From: Rhynchopus euleeides | Lineage: Eukaryota > Euglenozoa > Diplonemea > Diplonemida > Diplonemidae | Direction of reading: 5' to 3' | Length of the DNA stretch: 64,000 nucleotides | NCBI GenBank assembly: GCA_963210315.1 | Contig: OY723324.1 | Coordinates: forward strand, 1,240,001 to 1,304,000 | In this document: positions 11,001-20,153 of the stretch, one piece after another | Position numbering within the stretch: position 1 is the first letter of the stretch | Layout of the letters: each line of letters begins with the position of its first letter | The notes under the pieces: generated by a model | What the model saw: only the letters and a program-made list of their open reading frames with translations | Databases searched by the model: none | Told to the model about the DNA's origin: nothing | Program-made: the position numbers and the translations under genes

Positions 11001-13435
11001 CGCTGAAGGGGCTCCGGGTGCTGCACGGCGTGATCAGCAAATGGGGTTTGGCGGGGGAGCACCCGTGGGTTGGGGACCATCTGGCGGAGGGGGTGTCCCG
11101 TGGCGGGAAGGCGGAGGAGGAGGTGCAGTCCGCCTCGCAGCTGCTGGCGCTGCTGCTGTCGCTGCGGCGGGGCGGGGCGCTGACCCCCTCCGCGGCGGAG
11201 GGGTGCGCCGCCTCACTCCTCCGCATCCTCGGCGCCTGCGGGGAGCGGTGCCCCCGCCGCCGCGCCGCATTCTTCCGGGAGCACGCCCGCTACCGCTGGG
11301 CTGTCCGCTGCGCCTCCGAGCTCCTCTCCGCCGCACCACCCCCGCCACCCCACTCCCGCAACAAAAGCAGCGGCAGCAGCATCTCCCAGGTGGGTCCCGC
11401 TCTCTTCCGCTACCTCATGGAGAGGGAGGGGGCCCTCCACGCCGAGTGGGAGGCGGAGCTCCGGAGGAGGGTTAACGCAGCCTCCGCATCGCTCTCCACA
11501 TCCTCCGGTGGAGGTGGAGGTGGCGGAGGCGGCGGCGGCAAGCCACCCCTGGTTCCAATCCCCAGCCTCGCGGAGGTGCGGCGGTGGGGCTGCGGAGGGG
11601 GCGGTGCGGCGGTGCCGGATGACGACCGCATGGACATGGTCCAGCTGGGGCGTGTCTTCGAGGCCCTCCTCCAGGGCTCCGTCGGGCCCCTCTCCGTGGG
11701 GGACAGGTTCCACCGCGACGCCCGGCTGCTCCTCTCCTCTGCCATCGAGCAGGCCTGCCCCACGCTGCACCCCGCCCCCCGCCTTCAGGCTGTCGGGGTC
11801 CTCCCCCCGCTCTTCATCTCCCCCTCCGCCAATGAGGCCTCCCTCACTGGGGTCGTCTCGCAGGGTGCTCTCCGCCTGCCTATGGGTCCCTACCACAGGC
11901 TGCCTTTATACCTCAGTGTGATTCACTCCCTCGCTGCGGCGGTGGTGCGTGCCCTGCCCTCCAATGCCGACCCGGTCTCCCCCTGGGGCATATCTCTCCA
12001 CTTGGGACCCGACACATCTCTTCTCTGCGCGGGAGGGTCGCAAGGAGACATCCCCTTCGACACATCACGCATCTTCCGCACCCGCTTCTGGCGGAAAGCG
12101 GGGGGGGGAGGGGGAGGGGGGGGGGCAGGCCCCGCCCCTGCCGCCACCCCCTCCCCTGTCCCACACGCCTCCGACCCGGCAGATAGCTTTTCGGCAAAAC
12201 CTGGGTTTTTGGGCTTCGAGGGGGTCCCACGGGAGCCCCCCCTGACGGGTCCGCTCCCCGCCCTGCCCCCCTCCGCTACGGGGGAGGGGGGAGAGGGGGG
12301 ATGGAGAGGGGCTTCTCTAACGGAAGCGGAGGAGGCGGAGGCTCGCAGGGCGTGCCTCGGGGAGGTGTCGGGGCAGCTGCAGTCGATGTCCTCCGTGTTT
12401 CGCTACTACGCGAGGAGGGTTGCGGCGGGGGGGGTCCCGGCGCCGGCGGCCACCGCACACCTCACCGCGTTGCTCCTGCTGGCGGCACATCTCATGCGAG
12501 ATGGGGGGGGTGGGGGGGTGGGTGGCGTGCCCCTCCGGTTCAAACCGCTCCCCCTCCTTCGGTGTGCGCTCTCCATAGGGCACAACCTGCAGTACCTCAT
12601 CTCGAGGGGCTTCATGCCACAGCCCCTCCTTAGGTGGGAGGCGGCGCTCTACGACGCGCTCTACAGAGTGGTGGAGCTGTTCAGCCGGGATATTGGCTCC
12701 TCGGAGGGGGTGGAGAGGGCGCAGCCCCAGAAGAATCACATGGGGCCTCCAGAGGCGATCCTCGCGGTGTCGGCACTGTCGGCGGCGCGACCCGGGGAAG
12801 GGGTGTCTGCCGGGCGGGGTGCGGAGCGGTTCTTCCGCAGGATGGCCGCGCTGTTCCCTGAGGGTGAGGGTCAGGGTGGGGAGGCGGTGGCGGCGGTGGG
12901 TTCCGCGACACAACGCCCGCCGCGGGGTTACAGGCAGGGCGGTGGAGGTGGAGGTGGAGGAGGAGGAGGGGGAGGAATCATCCAGCTTCCCAGAGGGGCC
13001 GGGCGGCTCGACTGGAAGCAGAGGGTTTACGGCGCGGTGCTCGGGTTTGCCTCCCAGCTCCCCGCCGGTGGAGGTGGAGGTGGAGGCGGAGGCGGTGGTG
13101 GCGGCCCCTCCCCCCTGTCAGGCTTCCTGCAGTTTGCGCTGCAGGAGGTGCCCCTCGCAGGGCTGGGCCCGAAGGAGCGGGCGTCGCTGGTGGGGGCGGT
13201 GCACCACTTCCGCTACTTCAGGGATGCGGCCTTCTGGGAGAGGGTGGAGCAGGGGGCTGTTGCGGGTCTAGGGTACTTCGAGTCTGACGACGTTGCCAGG
13301 ATGCAGAGGATGGCGGCGGAGGCGCGGGGCTGCAGGGAGGCGGGTGCCGGTGGTGGGGCCGGCAGCAGCGCCGGATCCGATTGCCCCGATGCGGGGTTCC
13401 TGCAGTACCTCATGGGGGATGATGATGATGTGTGA
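8090..13435 (+). CDS. large helical-repeat protein, possibly organellar RNA-binding (FASTK/heptatricopeptide-like)
   Basis: The first in-frame ATG, at 8090, gives 1,781 residues (MPPRRAAATVTRVELERLGRK). The Arg/Ala-rich start could be a mitochondrial targeting sequence. The body consists of repeated amphipathic helices such as FSMAEATSLLGFFSGFALRS and LAEVAALLKALSRAAARLDL. These resemble the heptatrico-/octatricopeptide helical arrays of organellar RNA-processing factors. No terminal RAP domain or catalytic motif could be identified. Long poly-Gly and Gly/Ala/Pro tracts coded by (GGT/GGA/GGC)n interrupt the array, near residues 1141, 1337, 1618 and 1661. The family call is an inference from helix pattern only; the ORF itself is well supported by length. 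It stands alone on the same strand as its neighbours. Confidence 0.65.
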   Translation: MPPRRAAATVTRVELERLGRKVASRGDVWVRTLTPERLTRLCSLYRDARLRHPALLRAVTPAVRRKAESGAFSMAEATSLLGFFSGFALRSSAVLDPLVENLTQRLREVDTTPSRSAPHARASHERAAAQSAVFLHSLTSAYSGFSEVLLRDYPLHRLASTELVNRRVFCYETAALFGWHIRTALGLAAARQYASAEPPPSDPTRPGGHAVLEMLAARLATPGGAGGPWPGNRDPPALTFRGGTSAHSAVALLRFIWDLQVGGAAAAAASPSPSPPPPPPPPVNVPEALRSIVLLQGRLLTFDGVRDSISLWRSVELGISKLGGDRLTLPSAPLDAESSPPPPSSPPSPTAISCEGELRAWLPAAAESFFACRDMVYHALGVLASHCLAASLPYPRHDPLPPARASGWVTEEAVRERALSTPSPDGVSIPQLLRLCRGVAPEAPRGVGGGRAPTSLSPEGVVSPQCLAGVLEGAGAKLTSWFAHAEHLNSGGFAEDCRGVFLGAAPRGATPPPPAATPENAAGFLDMLRSCGGGIDGNASVTPSLSNLRFGHTVMSDFTTPVDEITFLGEIGRPGNSRITHADATHPPAGVGSGPTTSRRLESLSQDAAGMHGAIQLALLSVPQGSSSALEGEGEGGEGGSGGGGGAAPLQEVSPVASRILGAVKTTPLAEVAALLKALSRAAARLDLAPKGGGGNRVGASDHPLPFIRLGLLQLLRCTALQARDWAGRQRQRGGGHTRRSTLHLTEPLAGVVLGAASISSSLKERHALQPQQQAFFDTALASTLRALCSMMQVRILDALPEGDSLLAMPPPGGRRGPAASAAASASAPPGYPHRHLASESGGGGSWGGADNQGTTTQQRNEAFLGRLVEGSGGGGGGGDPHPAGGGSSAAAQGCTPRDALAFLLGLGRVSPAPPHGPLVAEVLQKLRASFFEREGRSAAALGLGGGGGGGAERNPQQKGSHKHRQQRHVSLKGLRVLHGVISKWGLAGEHPWVGDHLAEGVSRGGKAEEEVQSASQLLALLLSLRRGGALTPSAAEGCAASLLRILGACGERCPRRRAAFFREHARYRWAVRCASELLSAAPPPPPHSRNKSSGSSISQVGPALFRYLMEREGALHAEWEAELRRRVNAASASLSTSSGGGGGGGGGGGKPPLVPIPSLAEVRRWGCGGGGAAVPDDDRMDMVQLGRVFEALLQGSVGPLSVGDRFHRDARLLLSSAIEQACPTLHPAPRLQAVGVLPPLFISPSANEASLTGVVSQGALRLPMGPYHRLPLYLSVIHSLAAAVVRALPSNADPVSPWGISLHLGPDTSLLCAGGSQGDIPFDTSRIFRTRFWRKAGGGGGGGGAGPAPAATPSPVPHASDPADSFSAKPGFLGFEGVPREPPLTGPLPALPPSATGEGGEGGWRGASLTEAEEAEARRACLGEVSGQLQSMSSVFRYYARRVAAGGVPAPAATAHLTALLLLAAHLMRDGGGGGVGGVPLRFKPLPLLRCALSIGHNLQYLISRGFMPQPLLRWEAALYDALYRVVELFSRDIGSSEGVERAQPQKNHMGPPEAILAVSALSAARPGEGVSAGRGAERFFRRMAALFPEGEGQGGEAVAAVGSATQRPPRGYRQGGGGGGGGGGGGGIIQLPRGAGRLDWKQRVYGAVLGFASQLPAGGGGGGGGGGGGGPSPLSGFLQFALQEVPLAGLGPKERASLVGAVHHFRYFRDAAFWERVEQGAVAGLGYFESDDVARMQRMAAEARGCREAGAGGGAGSSAGSDCPDAGFLQYLMGDDDDV

Positions 13436-14131
13436 TGGCGGGTTGGCCAGAGCCTCTGTTTTCTGCTTCGGAGGGGGTGTGGGGTGGAGGGCCCCCCCCC
13501 GCCTTCTGGTTTCCTGTGTGGGTGAGAGGGGGGGGGGGGGGTGGGGGTGCAGCGTCGCAAGCATCATCAAAAAACAGTCGACAAGGCTTGAGGGCCAGTT
13601 TGTTGGGCTGTTTTTTGCTGAAGAAAGGGAGGGCGCTGGTGCTGATGTTTTTTTTTTGCAAAAACGCGAGAGAAAACACTCTGAACTCTGGAAGGAGTGG
13701 GGGGAGGGAGGCAGGGACTCTCTCCAATATGATGCGGGGGTGACTTACCACGAATAGGACTGCTGGTGTGTGTCGCCTCCGTGTGTACTCTCTCCCCGCT
13801 CGGATCTATCGTATCGAAAGCAGTTTGTGTGAATGTGGCGCGAATGTCGAGGCAGGCAATACTCGTGCCCATGAGCATTGTCTCTCTCTCAGGTCTCTCC
13901 TGCCGGGGAACACTGCTGCCCGAGACACTGGCAGACAGGACGTGTCCTCCCCCCACCACCCTATCTCACAAGTCACAACACCTTTCAGTGGCAACACTTT
14001 CCAGCCACACACACGTGAGTCGGAATTTGTGTTCAGTGCTGGGCGCACCGAACGGAGCTCTCTCTGATGCGTGCTGCCTCCGCTCCCACACAACACTCCA
14101 CACCCAGGAGTGGCAGTGCCCTTGCGCAACC
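13436..14131. other. intergenic, no gene seen
   Basis: Short flank with G and T runs (13530-13545, 13650) and no convincing coding frame. The end of the stretch (14084-14131) is pyrimidine-rich and contains CACCCAG before the next start codon. Confidence 0.45.
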
Positions 14132-15117
14132 ATGCAGTGGCCGTCGTTTCTCCGACAGCGGAGGTGGTCGGGGGGTGAGGCGAAGGAGGGTCAGCAGCCA
14201 GCATCAGCATCAGCAGCAGCATCATCAGCGGGGCCTGACGGCACGGATGCGGGGCTGCAGCAGGGGCAGTGGGGGGGCGATGTGCAGCCCGACCCCACGC
14301 TGGGGCGCGTGGGGCAGGATGGGAAGATCCTGCCGCCGAAGCCGCACCCGCTTGTGAAGGCGGCAGGGATCGGGCCGGACCCACCCCTGCCGCCGGAGGT
14401 GACGGCGCACCCGGCAGACGCGTGGCAGCCGCCACGGCTGCGGACTGTGAAGCCCCTCTCGACATTCAAGTATCAGTACCGCGGTGGGTGGAACCTCTTC
14501 TTCGACTGTGCGAGGGTTCCCCTTGCAGGCTTCTTCGGGTTTATCGCCCTGTGGCACATCCGCGATTTCACGTTCTTCTATCTGTACGGCCCTGTCGACC
14601 CGGATGCGCTGTCCATGTACCAGTATGCCCTTCGAGAGAGGTGCAGCGGGCACCACCTCGCCCTGCCCCCCTCCCGTTCACACGTGTTTTGAGTTCTTGT
14701 CTCCCCAAGAAAGAGTGCCTTGAGAGAGACGGGGGGGGTGGATATGGGTGGGTTGGCGTCACACAGGACTGCAAAATACGCCCCCCCCGCACCCCTGCCA
14801 AATCATCGCGCCTGTTTTATCGTTGTGTGGAGAAGTGTGTATAGCCTTCCTTTCGGTTGTCATGCAGCACGGCGTGTTTTTTTGTGTGTGGACCCTCGTG
14901 ATGCGTGGCGAGCTGCCTCAGCTGTCGACCTTATTGTGTCTTGCCCCCCCCCCCCCCCCCCTGAATCACGCGCCTCCACCACCCACCACACCACCCCTCT
15001 CTCTCTCTCTCTCGCAGCGAGTTCGACCACAAGAGGCCTGGCCAGTGGCCCCCCTACAGGCCGCAGAGCAACGGGGAGGATCGTGTCTTCGGCGCACGGC
15101 ACGAAATCCGCGCGTGA
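14132..15117 (+). CDS. two-exon hypothetical protein, one membrane span, possibly mitochondrial
   Basis: Exon 1 is 14132-14640 and exon 2 is 15018-15117, giving 202 residues. The intron is supported by GAGAG|GTGCAG at the donor, a long CT tract plus GCAG at the acceptor, and a preserved frame. The exon 1 frame, if read through, soon degenerates into low-complexity sequence. Exon 2 adds EFDHKRPGQWPPYRPQ and then a stop. Residues 1-110 are Ala/Gln/Gly/Pro-rich and could be a targeting region. Around residues 120-150 an aromatic hydrophobic segment (FFDCARVPLAGFFGFIALWH) looks like a membrane span. Composition and size suggest a small inner-membrane complex subunit, but the family is not recognised. 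Confidence 0.65.
14641..15017 (+). other. GT-AG cis-spliced intron (377 nt)
   Basis: Starts GTGCAG and ends with a CTCTCTCT tract followed by GCAG. It contains a C17-type homopolymer near 14945. Removing it keeps the reading frame (a split AG|C serine codon) and yields a natural-looking C terminus. Confidence 0.7.
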
Positions 15118-15363
15118 GCATGAGGCCCGCAACGCACCCCAGGCTAAACCAGAGCAGACGGAAGCGGCACCACCACCACCTCCTCCTCCTCCTCCTCCAC
15201 AACGAGGGGGGGAAAATACTGCCCGGTGGCTCCCGCCTCTGCCCTTGCCTTTGCCGATGCAGGGTACCACCCGATGCAGCCATCCTCCGCCGGGAGCGTG
15301 GAGGGGGTGTGTGCCGCAGATAAGTTTACGTAGGGCAGGCACTAGACACAGCGACCTTATACT

Positions 15364-15417
15364 ACCCGTCTTGAAACACGGACCAAGGAGTCTAACACGT
15401 GTGCGAGGCTTTGGGTC
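15364..15417 (+). rRNA. fragment of nuclear large-subunit rRNA
   Basis: The sequence contains CCCGTCTTGAAACACGGACC followed by AAGGAGTCTAACACGTGTGC and GAG, then a diverged TTTGGGT. This is one of the most conserved stretches of eukaryotic 25S/28S rRNA. Sequence on both sides does not continue as LSU rRNA, so this is an isolated fragment of about 54 nt. It could be an insertion scar or pseudogene. A functional piece of fragmented rRNA is possible but less likely. Confidence 0.75.
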
Positions 15418-15894
15418 GGCCGAACAGAACACTCGACTGCACGGCTCGCCTCATCTCGTCATACAGGCTGGCCCAGGCTGGATGCTGCCACGCAAGGCCC
15501 GATCCTCCGAGCGGCGGGCAAGAGGGAGGGCGGGGGGCGATTGTGTCGCTACTCCCCCAGCAGGGCAGGCATCGGACCCACGGAGTGGGGGGGTGGAGAT
15601 CCCCTTGCTGCCCCCCGTCGGGAGGTCGTGGCGTTCTGTTTTCTGCAAGGCGCGTTGCCGCTGTGTGCACTCTCCTCCCCAGAGAGGGGGAGGAGGTGGC
15701 CGCGCGGGCATCGTGGGATGGGGAGCAGGGTTGGGGGAGGGGAATCCATCCGACGCAGCGCAGCGGTGATGAGCCCTGGCTCGGCAGGTCCCCAGACCCC
15801 CCCCTCTTGGAGCGGTGGGGGGGGGGGGGGCACAGGGAGCCGTAGCTTCACTGCACCCCACCATGCAGGCTAGAGTTGTGTTTGGGGAAGTGCC

Positions 15895-15931
15895 CTCAGG
15901 GGTATGAGGAAGATCCTCATCCCCTGAGGGA
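15895..15931. repeat. long stem-loop
   Basis: The arms CCCTCAGGGG and CCCCTGAGGG are extended inward by ATGAGGA and TCCTCAT, giving about 17 base pairs around a very short loop. It is intergenic and its role is unknown. Confidence 0.75.
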
Positions 15932-16321
15932 GGGAGGAGGCTGTACTACTCCGACCGCCCATACAACAAAAAAAATGCCAAAAAATGAGGTCAACGGGAA
16001 GAAGAGACGCTCCCCTTCGGTGTCTGTCCATCCACACCGTTTGCATCTGGAAAAAAAAAAGGAGATCCGCCGGTCAGGGCTGTTCCTAACTGGGGGGCTT
16101 GTTCCCCACTTTCAGGATTCTGAACTTTTTTTCTAAGAATTTTTGTAAGGGGAAAAAAAGTTTTTTTCTAAGAATTTTGTTAGGGGAATTTTTTTCTAAG
16201 GTTGTTTCGCAGAGGAAAAAACTTTTTCTAAGTTTTCCCCAGTCGACAGGGCGTGCACAAGGATGGAAGGGAAGTCTGTCCCACGTACCGTTCGCCTTGC
16301 TGGCCAACTGGAGAGCCAGAC

Positions 16322-16374
16322 GTTCACTACCGTGGCCTCCGGCGGCTGGGGGGCTCCGCCCCCCAGACCCCCCT
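16322..16374. repeat. GC-rich hairpin module, copy 1
   Basis: Contains GTGGCCTCCGGCGGCTGGGG, then GGCTCCGCCCCCCAGACCCC. The G run and the following C run form a stem. Nearly identical to copies at 16493 and 35353. Confidence 0.85.
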
Positions 16375-16492
16375 GTGGCGTACGTCTCGTACTCAAGTCC
16401 TTCGAATCCCATCAAGTCGGGGTCCAACCACTCCAGTCGCCTCTGAGGACGCAGCCAACTCGCACAGAATCTGTACGCCCACACGAACAGAT

Positions 16493-16546
16493 GTTCGCTA
16501 CCGTGGCCTCCGGCGGCTGGGGGGCTCACGCCCCCCAGACCCCCCA
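16493..16546. repeat. GC-rich hairpin module, copy 2
   Basis: Same module as 16322, with small changes around the loop (GGGGGCTCACGCCCCCC). Preceded by AACAGATGTTCGCTACC, matching the flank at 35347. Confidence 0.85.
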
Positions 16547-17565
16547 TGTAGCGTGTGCCCGTCCATCTATCTCACTTCCCCGGGTCAGCGCCGCATCCAT
16601 GAAGCGCTTCTTCGAAGCCTGACTGACATCGGACAGGAGGTCGGGCTTCCCCACCTGGGAGGTACACTTGCCGCGTTCGCGACATGCGTGACACGCGACA
16701 CGCTACCTGAAACGTGAGTGTGCCTTGCTAACACGGGCATTTCAACGGTCTGCCGACGACCGTTCCCCAAACCAGTAAACCAGCAGTTTTGGAAAATCGG
16801 AGAGATCACCCTACTGCGCTGAATATGGTGCGCACCACTGCAAAAATCCCCGGGAGCTTTTGGGCTTTCAGACCTGAAGGGGCCAGCAGGTGGGTGGCGT
16901 CGGGGAGTGGCAGCTTTGTAACTGTCCTCCAGCTGCTGGCATGTCCAGCCCTGCGAGAGTGCCAAGGTGTACCGAGTCCCTGCGGAGCACAACCCCCGAT
17001 GAGAACGAGTGCCAGATGATCCTCATTCATTTTCAGCTGTAACGCGCATGAGGGGCACTCTCTGCCGCAAGCATCTCTGGGCATCACTCGAGAGCTGTCA
17101 ATGATGACGCGGAGAGAAATCAGAGAAAAAGTCCCGCCTGACGGGCACGCGCCTGGAAACTGTGGGGGGGCGAGCAAAAATTCCCTTGTAAAAATTCTTA
17201 GAAAAAACCTGGTTCCCCGACCCAAAAAACCTGGAAAAAGGGCTCGTTCCCCGCCCAGGCCTGCCGCCGGTTGGTTCTTCTTTTGTGTTGCCCGTTCTCC
17301 GTGGGGGGCCCCCCCCTCCGGTGGTTTGCGACAAAACCGCACCTCACCCATTTCTGACCGTGTGGCAGGCAGCTGTGTGTTGCTTTCAGATTGATAGCCC
17401 TCCGCCTCTAGAGTGCAGGCACACCTGAAGAGGGGTGGGGGGGGTGGTGGGGTTTGTGGGGTAGAGAGAATCTGTCACTATTGTGGCGCGCGCAGCACTT
17501 CCGTTTGAGGGCGGAGCGGCAAGGGTTGGGGGAGGAGGGGGGAGGGGGGGAGGAGGGGCCCTCCA

Positions 17566-17870
17566 CACGGTGGCCTGGTCAGCTGACTGACCAGGTCATG
17601 ACCAAATCTGACCTGGTCATGACCAGGTATGACCTGGTCATGACCATGTCATACCTGGTCATGACCAGGTCATTTTCACCCATTTTAACCGGGGGGAACA
17701 TGTTGAGTGGCCAAGCAGGGGGAACAATTCGCATATTCCGGACTCTCTCCGGCCGTTGTGGAAAGTATGGGTCAAAAGGGTTCAACCATACCCCGAGTCG
17801 AGAAAGAAGTCGAAGCTTGAATCATGTTGGACACAAGGGGAAAATGGTCAAAATTGGCCCAAAATTACCA
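17566..17870 (+). repeat. left terminal inverted repeat
   Basis: Reverse complement of 19613-19892 with small differences. The outer 100 bases are built of overlapping TGACCTGGTCATGACCAGGT palindromes. Confidence 0.8.
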
Positions 17871-18019
17871 AAAAAAATGAGGCCCCCTGCCCAGGTTCCC
17901 TGCCCACCTGGACGCACTCAAGTGCCTCACACCGGGTCCCTCCCCCTGGTGGTATCCCAAAAAAGTGTCGAGGAGGTCTGCATCATCCCAGGCCACGCAG
18001 AAGGCGTCGAAGGGCCGCC

Positions 18020-18786
18020 AAGGGTGGTGTGGAGGAGAAGGACGCAGGGCCCAACACCCTGCTCTCCTTCGTCAAGCTTTACATTGAAAAGCGGAAGGGC
18101 GGCGGGCTGTTTCACAGCAGCCTCGCGGCGCTGTTTGAAAAGCCATCGCACCACCCACTGACAAGGAGTGGGGCAGGAAGCTGACACAGAGTGAAGAGGC
18201 CGACAAGAACAAGGCCAAGACACTGCCCGCAGTCTACTCCATGCGTGTCTCTGGCAACACGCGTCGGAGCGGCATGAAGCGCCTCACGAGCGCCGACAAG
18301 AACTCGTCCGAGTACGAGGTGCTGACGGAAGCGGGGTGCTCGGATGAGGTGCTGGGAACCGATATGAAGAGGCTACCCACCGCTCAGAGCGCGGTGGGCA
18401 GTACTTCTTCGAAGGCAGCTGATAAACAACTGATCCCGAACGACGGATCGGTCATGACTGTCACGGTCATGAGGGACCTGCCCTACAAGAGCGAGGTTCC
18501 GAATGGTCTGCACGCCCGAACGTTCATTGTGGCGGTGGGGGCAACACCACAGGCAACGCAGGGGCAGGGTGTCGTGACCATCGACATCCAGTTGGTGAAC
18601 GCGGTGATGAGGCAGGCGGTGGTGACAAAGAAGCCCGACCAGTGGGCGTGCCTCAACGTCGCCGTGAGTGACAACGACAAGGATGCTGACCCCGCTGGAC
18701 CCGCTGGACCCGAGCATCCCGATGCAAGCGAGGACGAGGAGGACGAGAGTCCCATCGGCAGTGCCGTAACGGTTGACCACATCTGA
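18020..18786 (+). pseudogene. unrecognised element-encoded protein, frameshifted
   Basis: A frame ending ...FVKLYIEKRKGGGLFHSSLAALFEK continues after a one-base slip in an A run near 18139 as APPTDKEWGRKLTQSEEADK, and runs to the stop at 18786. The in-frame ATG at 18241 would give 181 residues. The protein is charged, with an acidic C terminus (EDEEDESP). It matches no family I recognise. Its position between the inverted repeats suggests it belongs to the element. Confidence 0.4.
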
Positions 18787-18803
18787 TTGTGACACTTTTC
18801 AAA

Positions 18804-18912
18804 GGGGGTCTTCGCTACGGGGTGATCGTCAGTGCATTTTGGTGCCTTTCCTGTTGAATTGGCTGAAAACTGACGAAGATTGACGAAGGATAACGACTCA
18901 GCGAAGACCCCC
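18804..18912. mobile_element. 109-bp MITE (GGGGGTCTTCGCT family), copy 1
   Basis: Inverted ends GGGGGTCTTCGCT and AGCGAAGACCCCC, flanked by a 3-bp direct repeat AAA (18801-18803 and 18913-18915). The interior carries TGACGAA repeats and closely matches the copy at 27062. It is nested in the 17.6-19.9 kb transposon. Confidence 0.85.
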
Positions 18913-18953
18913 AAAGAGTGTAAAAGAATGGAGAAGGGAGTACCCTGCCTTGA

Positions 18954-19540
18954 ATGCCTCAGGACCCTCAGGATCCTCAGAACTGCCACCTATTTGCTCT
19001 CTCCGACGAAGCGTTCGAGAGGGAGAATGGGGAGAGGAAATTGCGGGCCAGGACAACATCTGCTCGTTTCCGGGAGAGGGACCTGATGGTGTTCGAGCTG
19101 GCAACCTATGCCCCCGCGCCAGTTTCGGCAACGACCCCGCAAGAATCTTCGTGTACCCTCTTGCAATACAATGTCATATCGTTGTGCGGGAAGTGCATGA
19201 CAGCGGGTCCAGTATGGATGAAAAACTTCGATTCGTTTCGGCACCGTCTCAGGACTCTCGGTAGCAGTCGGGTAACCCCTGTCGGCCCGATCGATTCGCT
19301 CGGCAAGTGTTCCGATGGCTGGTTACTGACTGGCGATGCTGCCTGCAACACGCGGTGGTCTCCGTATTTGCCTCTGCGACAAGCAGCCGCCAATCCACAC
19401 CCAGGATGCGAAGGACGGCGTGTTAGGCAAGGCAGCACTGGCCTGTGAAGCCGACGACGACAACGAAGATCCCGAAGAAGAGGAAGAAGGAGAAGAATGT
19501 GAAGAAGCGGAAGAAGGCAGAAAGCTGCTGATCATGAAGT
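18954..19540 (+). pseudogene. second unrecognised coding remnant of the 2.3-kb element
   Basis: Open protein-like sequence includes FRERDLMVFELATYAP and GKCMTAGPVWMKNFDSF, ending at 19448 in one frame. An acidic stretch (DDDNEDPEEEEEGEE) reads in another frame to about 19545. Two frames are needed, so it is probably broken. It could be the 3' part of the same element gene, split from the first part by the MITE. Confidence 0.3.
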
Positions 19541-19612
19541 TTCGTCGCCGCCCTCCCCTCCCCTCCCCACCCTCCCCTCCCCCGCCACCCCCCTGCACTG
19601 CAGCATATTTTA

Positions 19613-19892
19613 TTGGTAATTTTGGGCCAATTTTGACCATTTTTCCCCTTGTGTCCAACATGATTCAAGCTTCGACTTCTTTCTCGACTCGGGGTATGGT
19701 TGAACCCTTTTGACCCATACTTTCCACAACGGCCGGAGAGAGTCCGGAATATGCGAATTGTTCCCCCTGCTTGGCCACTCAACATGTTCCCCCCGGTTAA
19801 AATGGGTGAAAATGACCTGGTCATGACCAGGTATGACCTGGTCAAGATTTGACCAGGTTTTGACCTGGTCAGGGTCTGACCAGGCCACCGTG
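19613..19892 (-). repeat. right terminal inverted repeat
   Basis: Inverted partner of 17566-17870. Ends CTGACCAGGCCACCGTG. Confidence 0.8.
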
Positions 19893-20153
19893 CACCCCCC
19901 ATCACCGCCCCCCCCCCCCCCCCCCCTCCCCGACCGAGCCAACTGCGTTTTGGAAAATGTCTCGGATAGGAATGACTCGCTCCTGCCTCCCACCCACCCA
20001 CCCAGCCCCTACCTTTGCAGAAGTGTGGATAACCCACGCCCGGCTGAAATTGAATTGCGCCAAACTCTCCGGTGGTGAACATCTCGCCCCAACCACAAAC
20101 AGGCACACATCCCCTACCCGTTTCTCTCTTTCTCACCCACCAGACCCGACAAA

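Larger units (their letters stand above)
15118..16091. other. intergenic, carries an rRNA fragment and a strong hairpin
   Basis: No protein gene is convincing. Two discrete signals are listed separately: an LSU rRNA-like stretch at 15364-15417 and a stem-loop at 15895-15931. The rest is G/C-rich filler. Confidence 0.45.
16092..17256. mobile_element. element with CTAAGAATTTTT inverted repeats and two copies of a hairpin module
   Basis: The left side carries TTTTTTCTAAGAATTTTTGT and the right side (17184-17210) its reverse complement with few changes. Further out, GTTCCCC matches occur on both sides. Left-end sequence repeats within 16127-16240. The interior holds two copies of a palindromic GC-rich module (16322-16374, 16493-16546) that also occurs at 35353. 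The minus strand has protein-like fragments (about 17120-16800, with a CGRECPSC cysteine cluster) but no intact gene. Non-autonomous or decayed; ends are approximate. Confidence 0.45.
17566..19892. mobile_element. 2.3-kb transposon with about 0.3-kb terminal inverted repeats
   Basis: The left arm (17566-17870) and right arm (19613-19892) are long inverted repeats. Both start CACGGTGGCCTGGTCAG and contain several TGACCTGGTCA/TGACCAGGTCA units, then CATTTTCACCCATTTTAACC and a shared stretch down to AATTTTGGGCC. The left arm is longer because it has more TGACCTGGTCA units. Clustered subterminal motifs of this kind are typical transposase-binding arrays. A clean target-site duplication was not found. 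The interior has broken coding sequence and a 109-bp MITE at 18804. Confidence 0.75.

Noticed and set aside
14720..15769. 349-residue plus-strand frame over the intron and rRNA fragment
   Set aside because: Pro/Ser/Arg low-complexity sequence crossing the second exon in another frame and the rRNA stretch.
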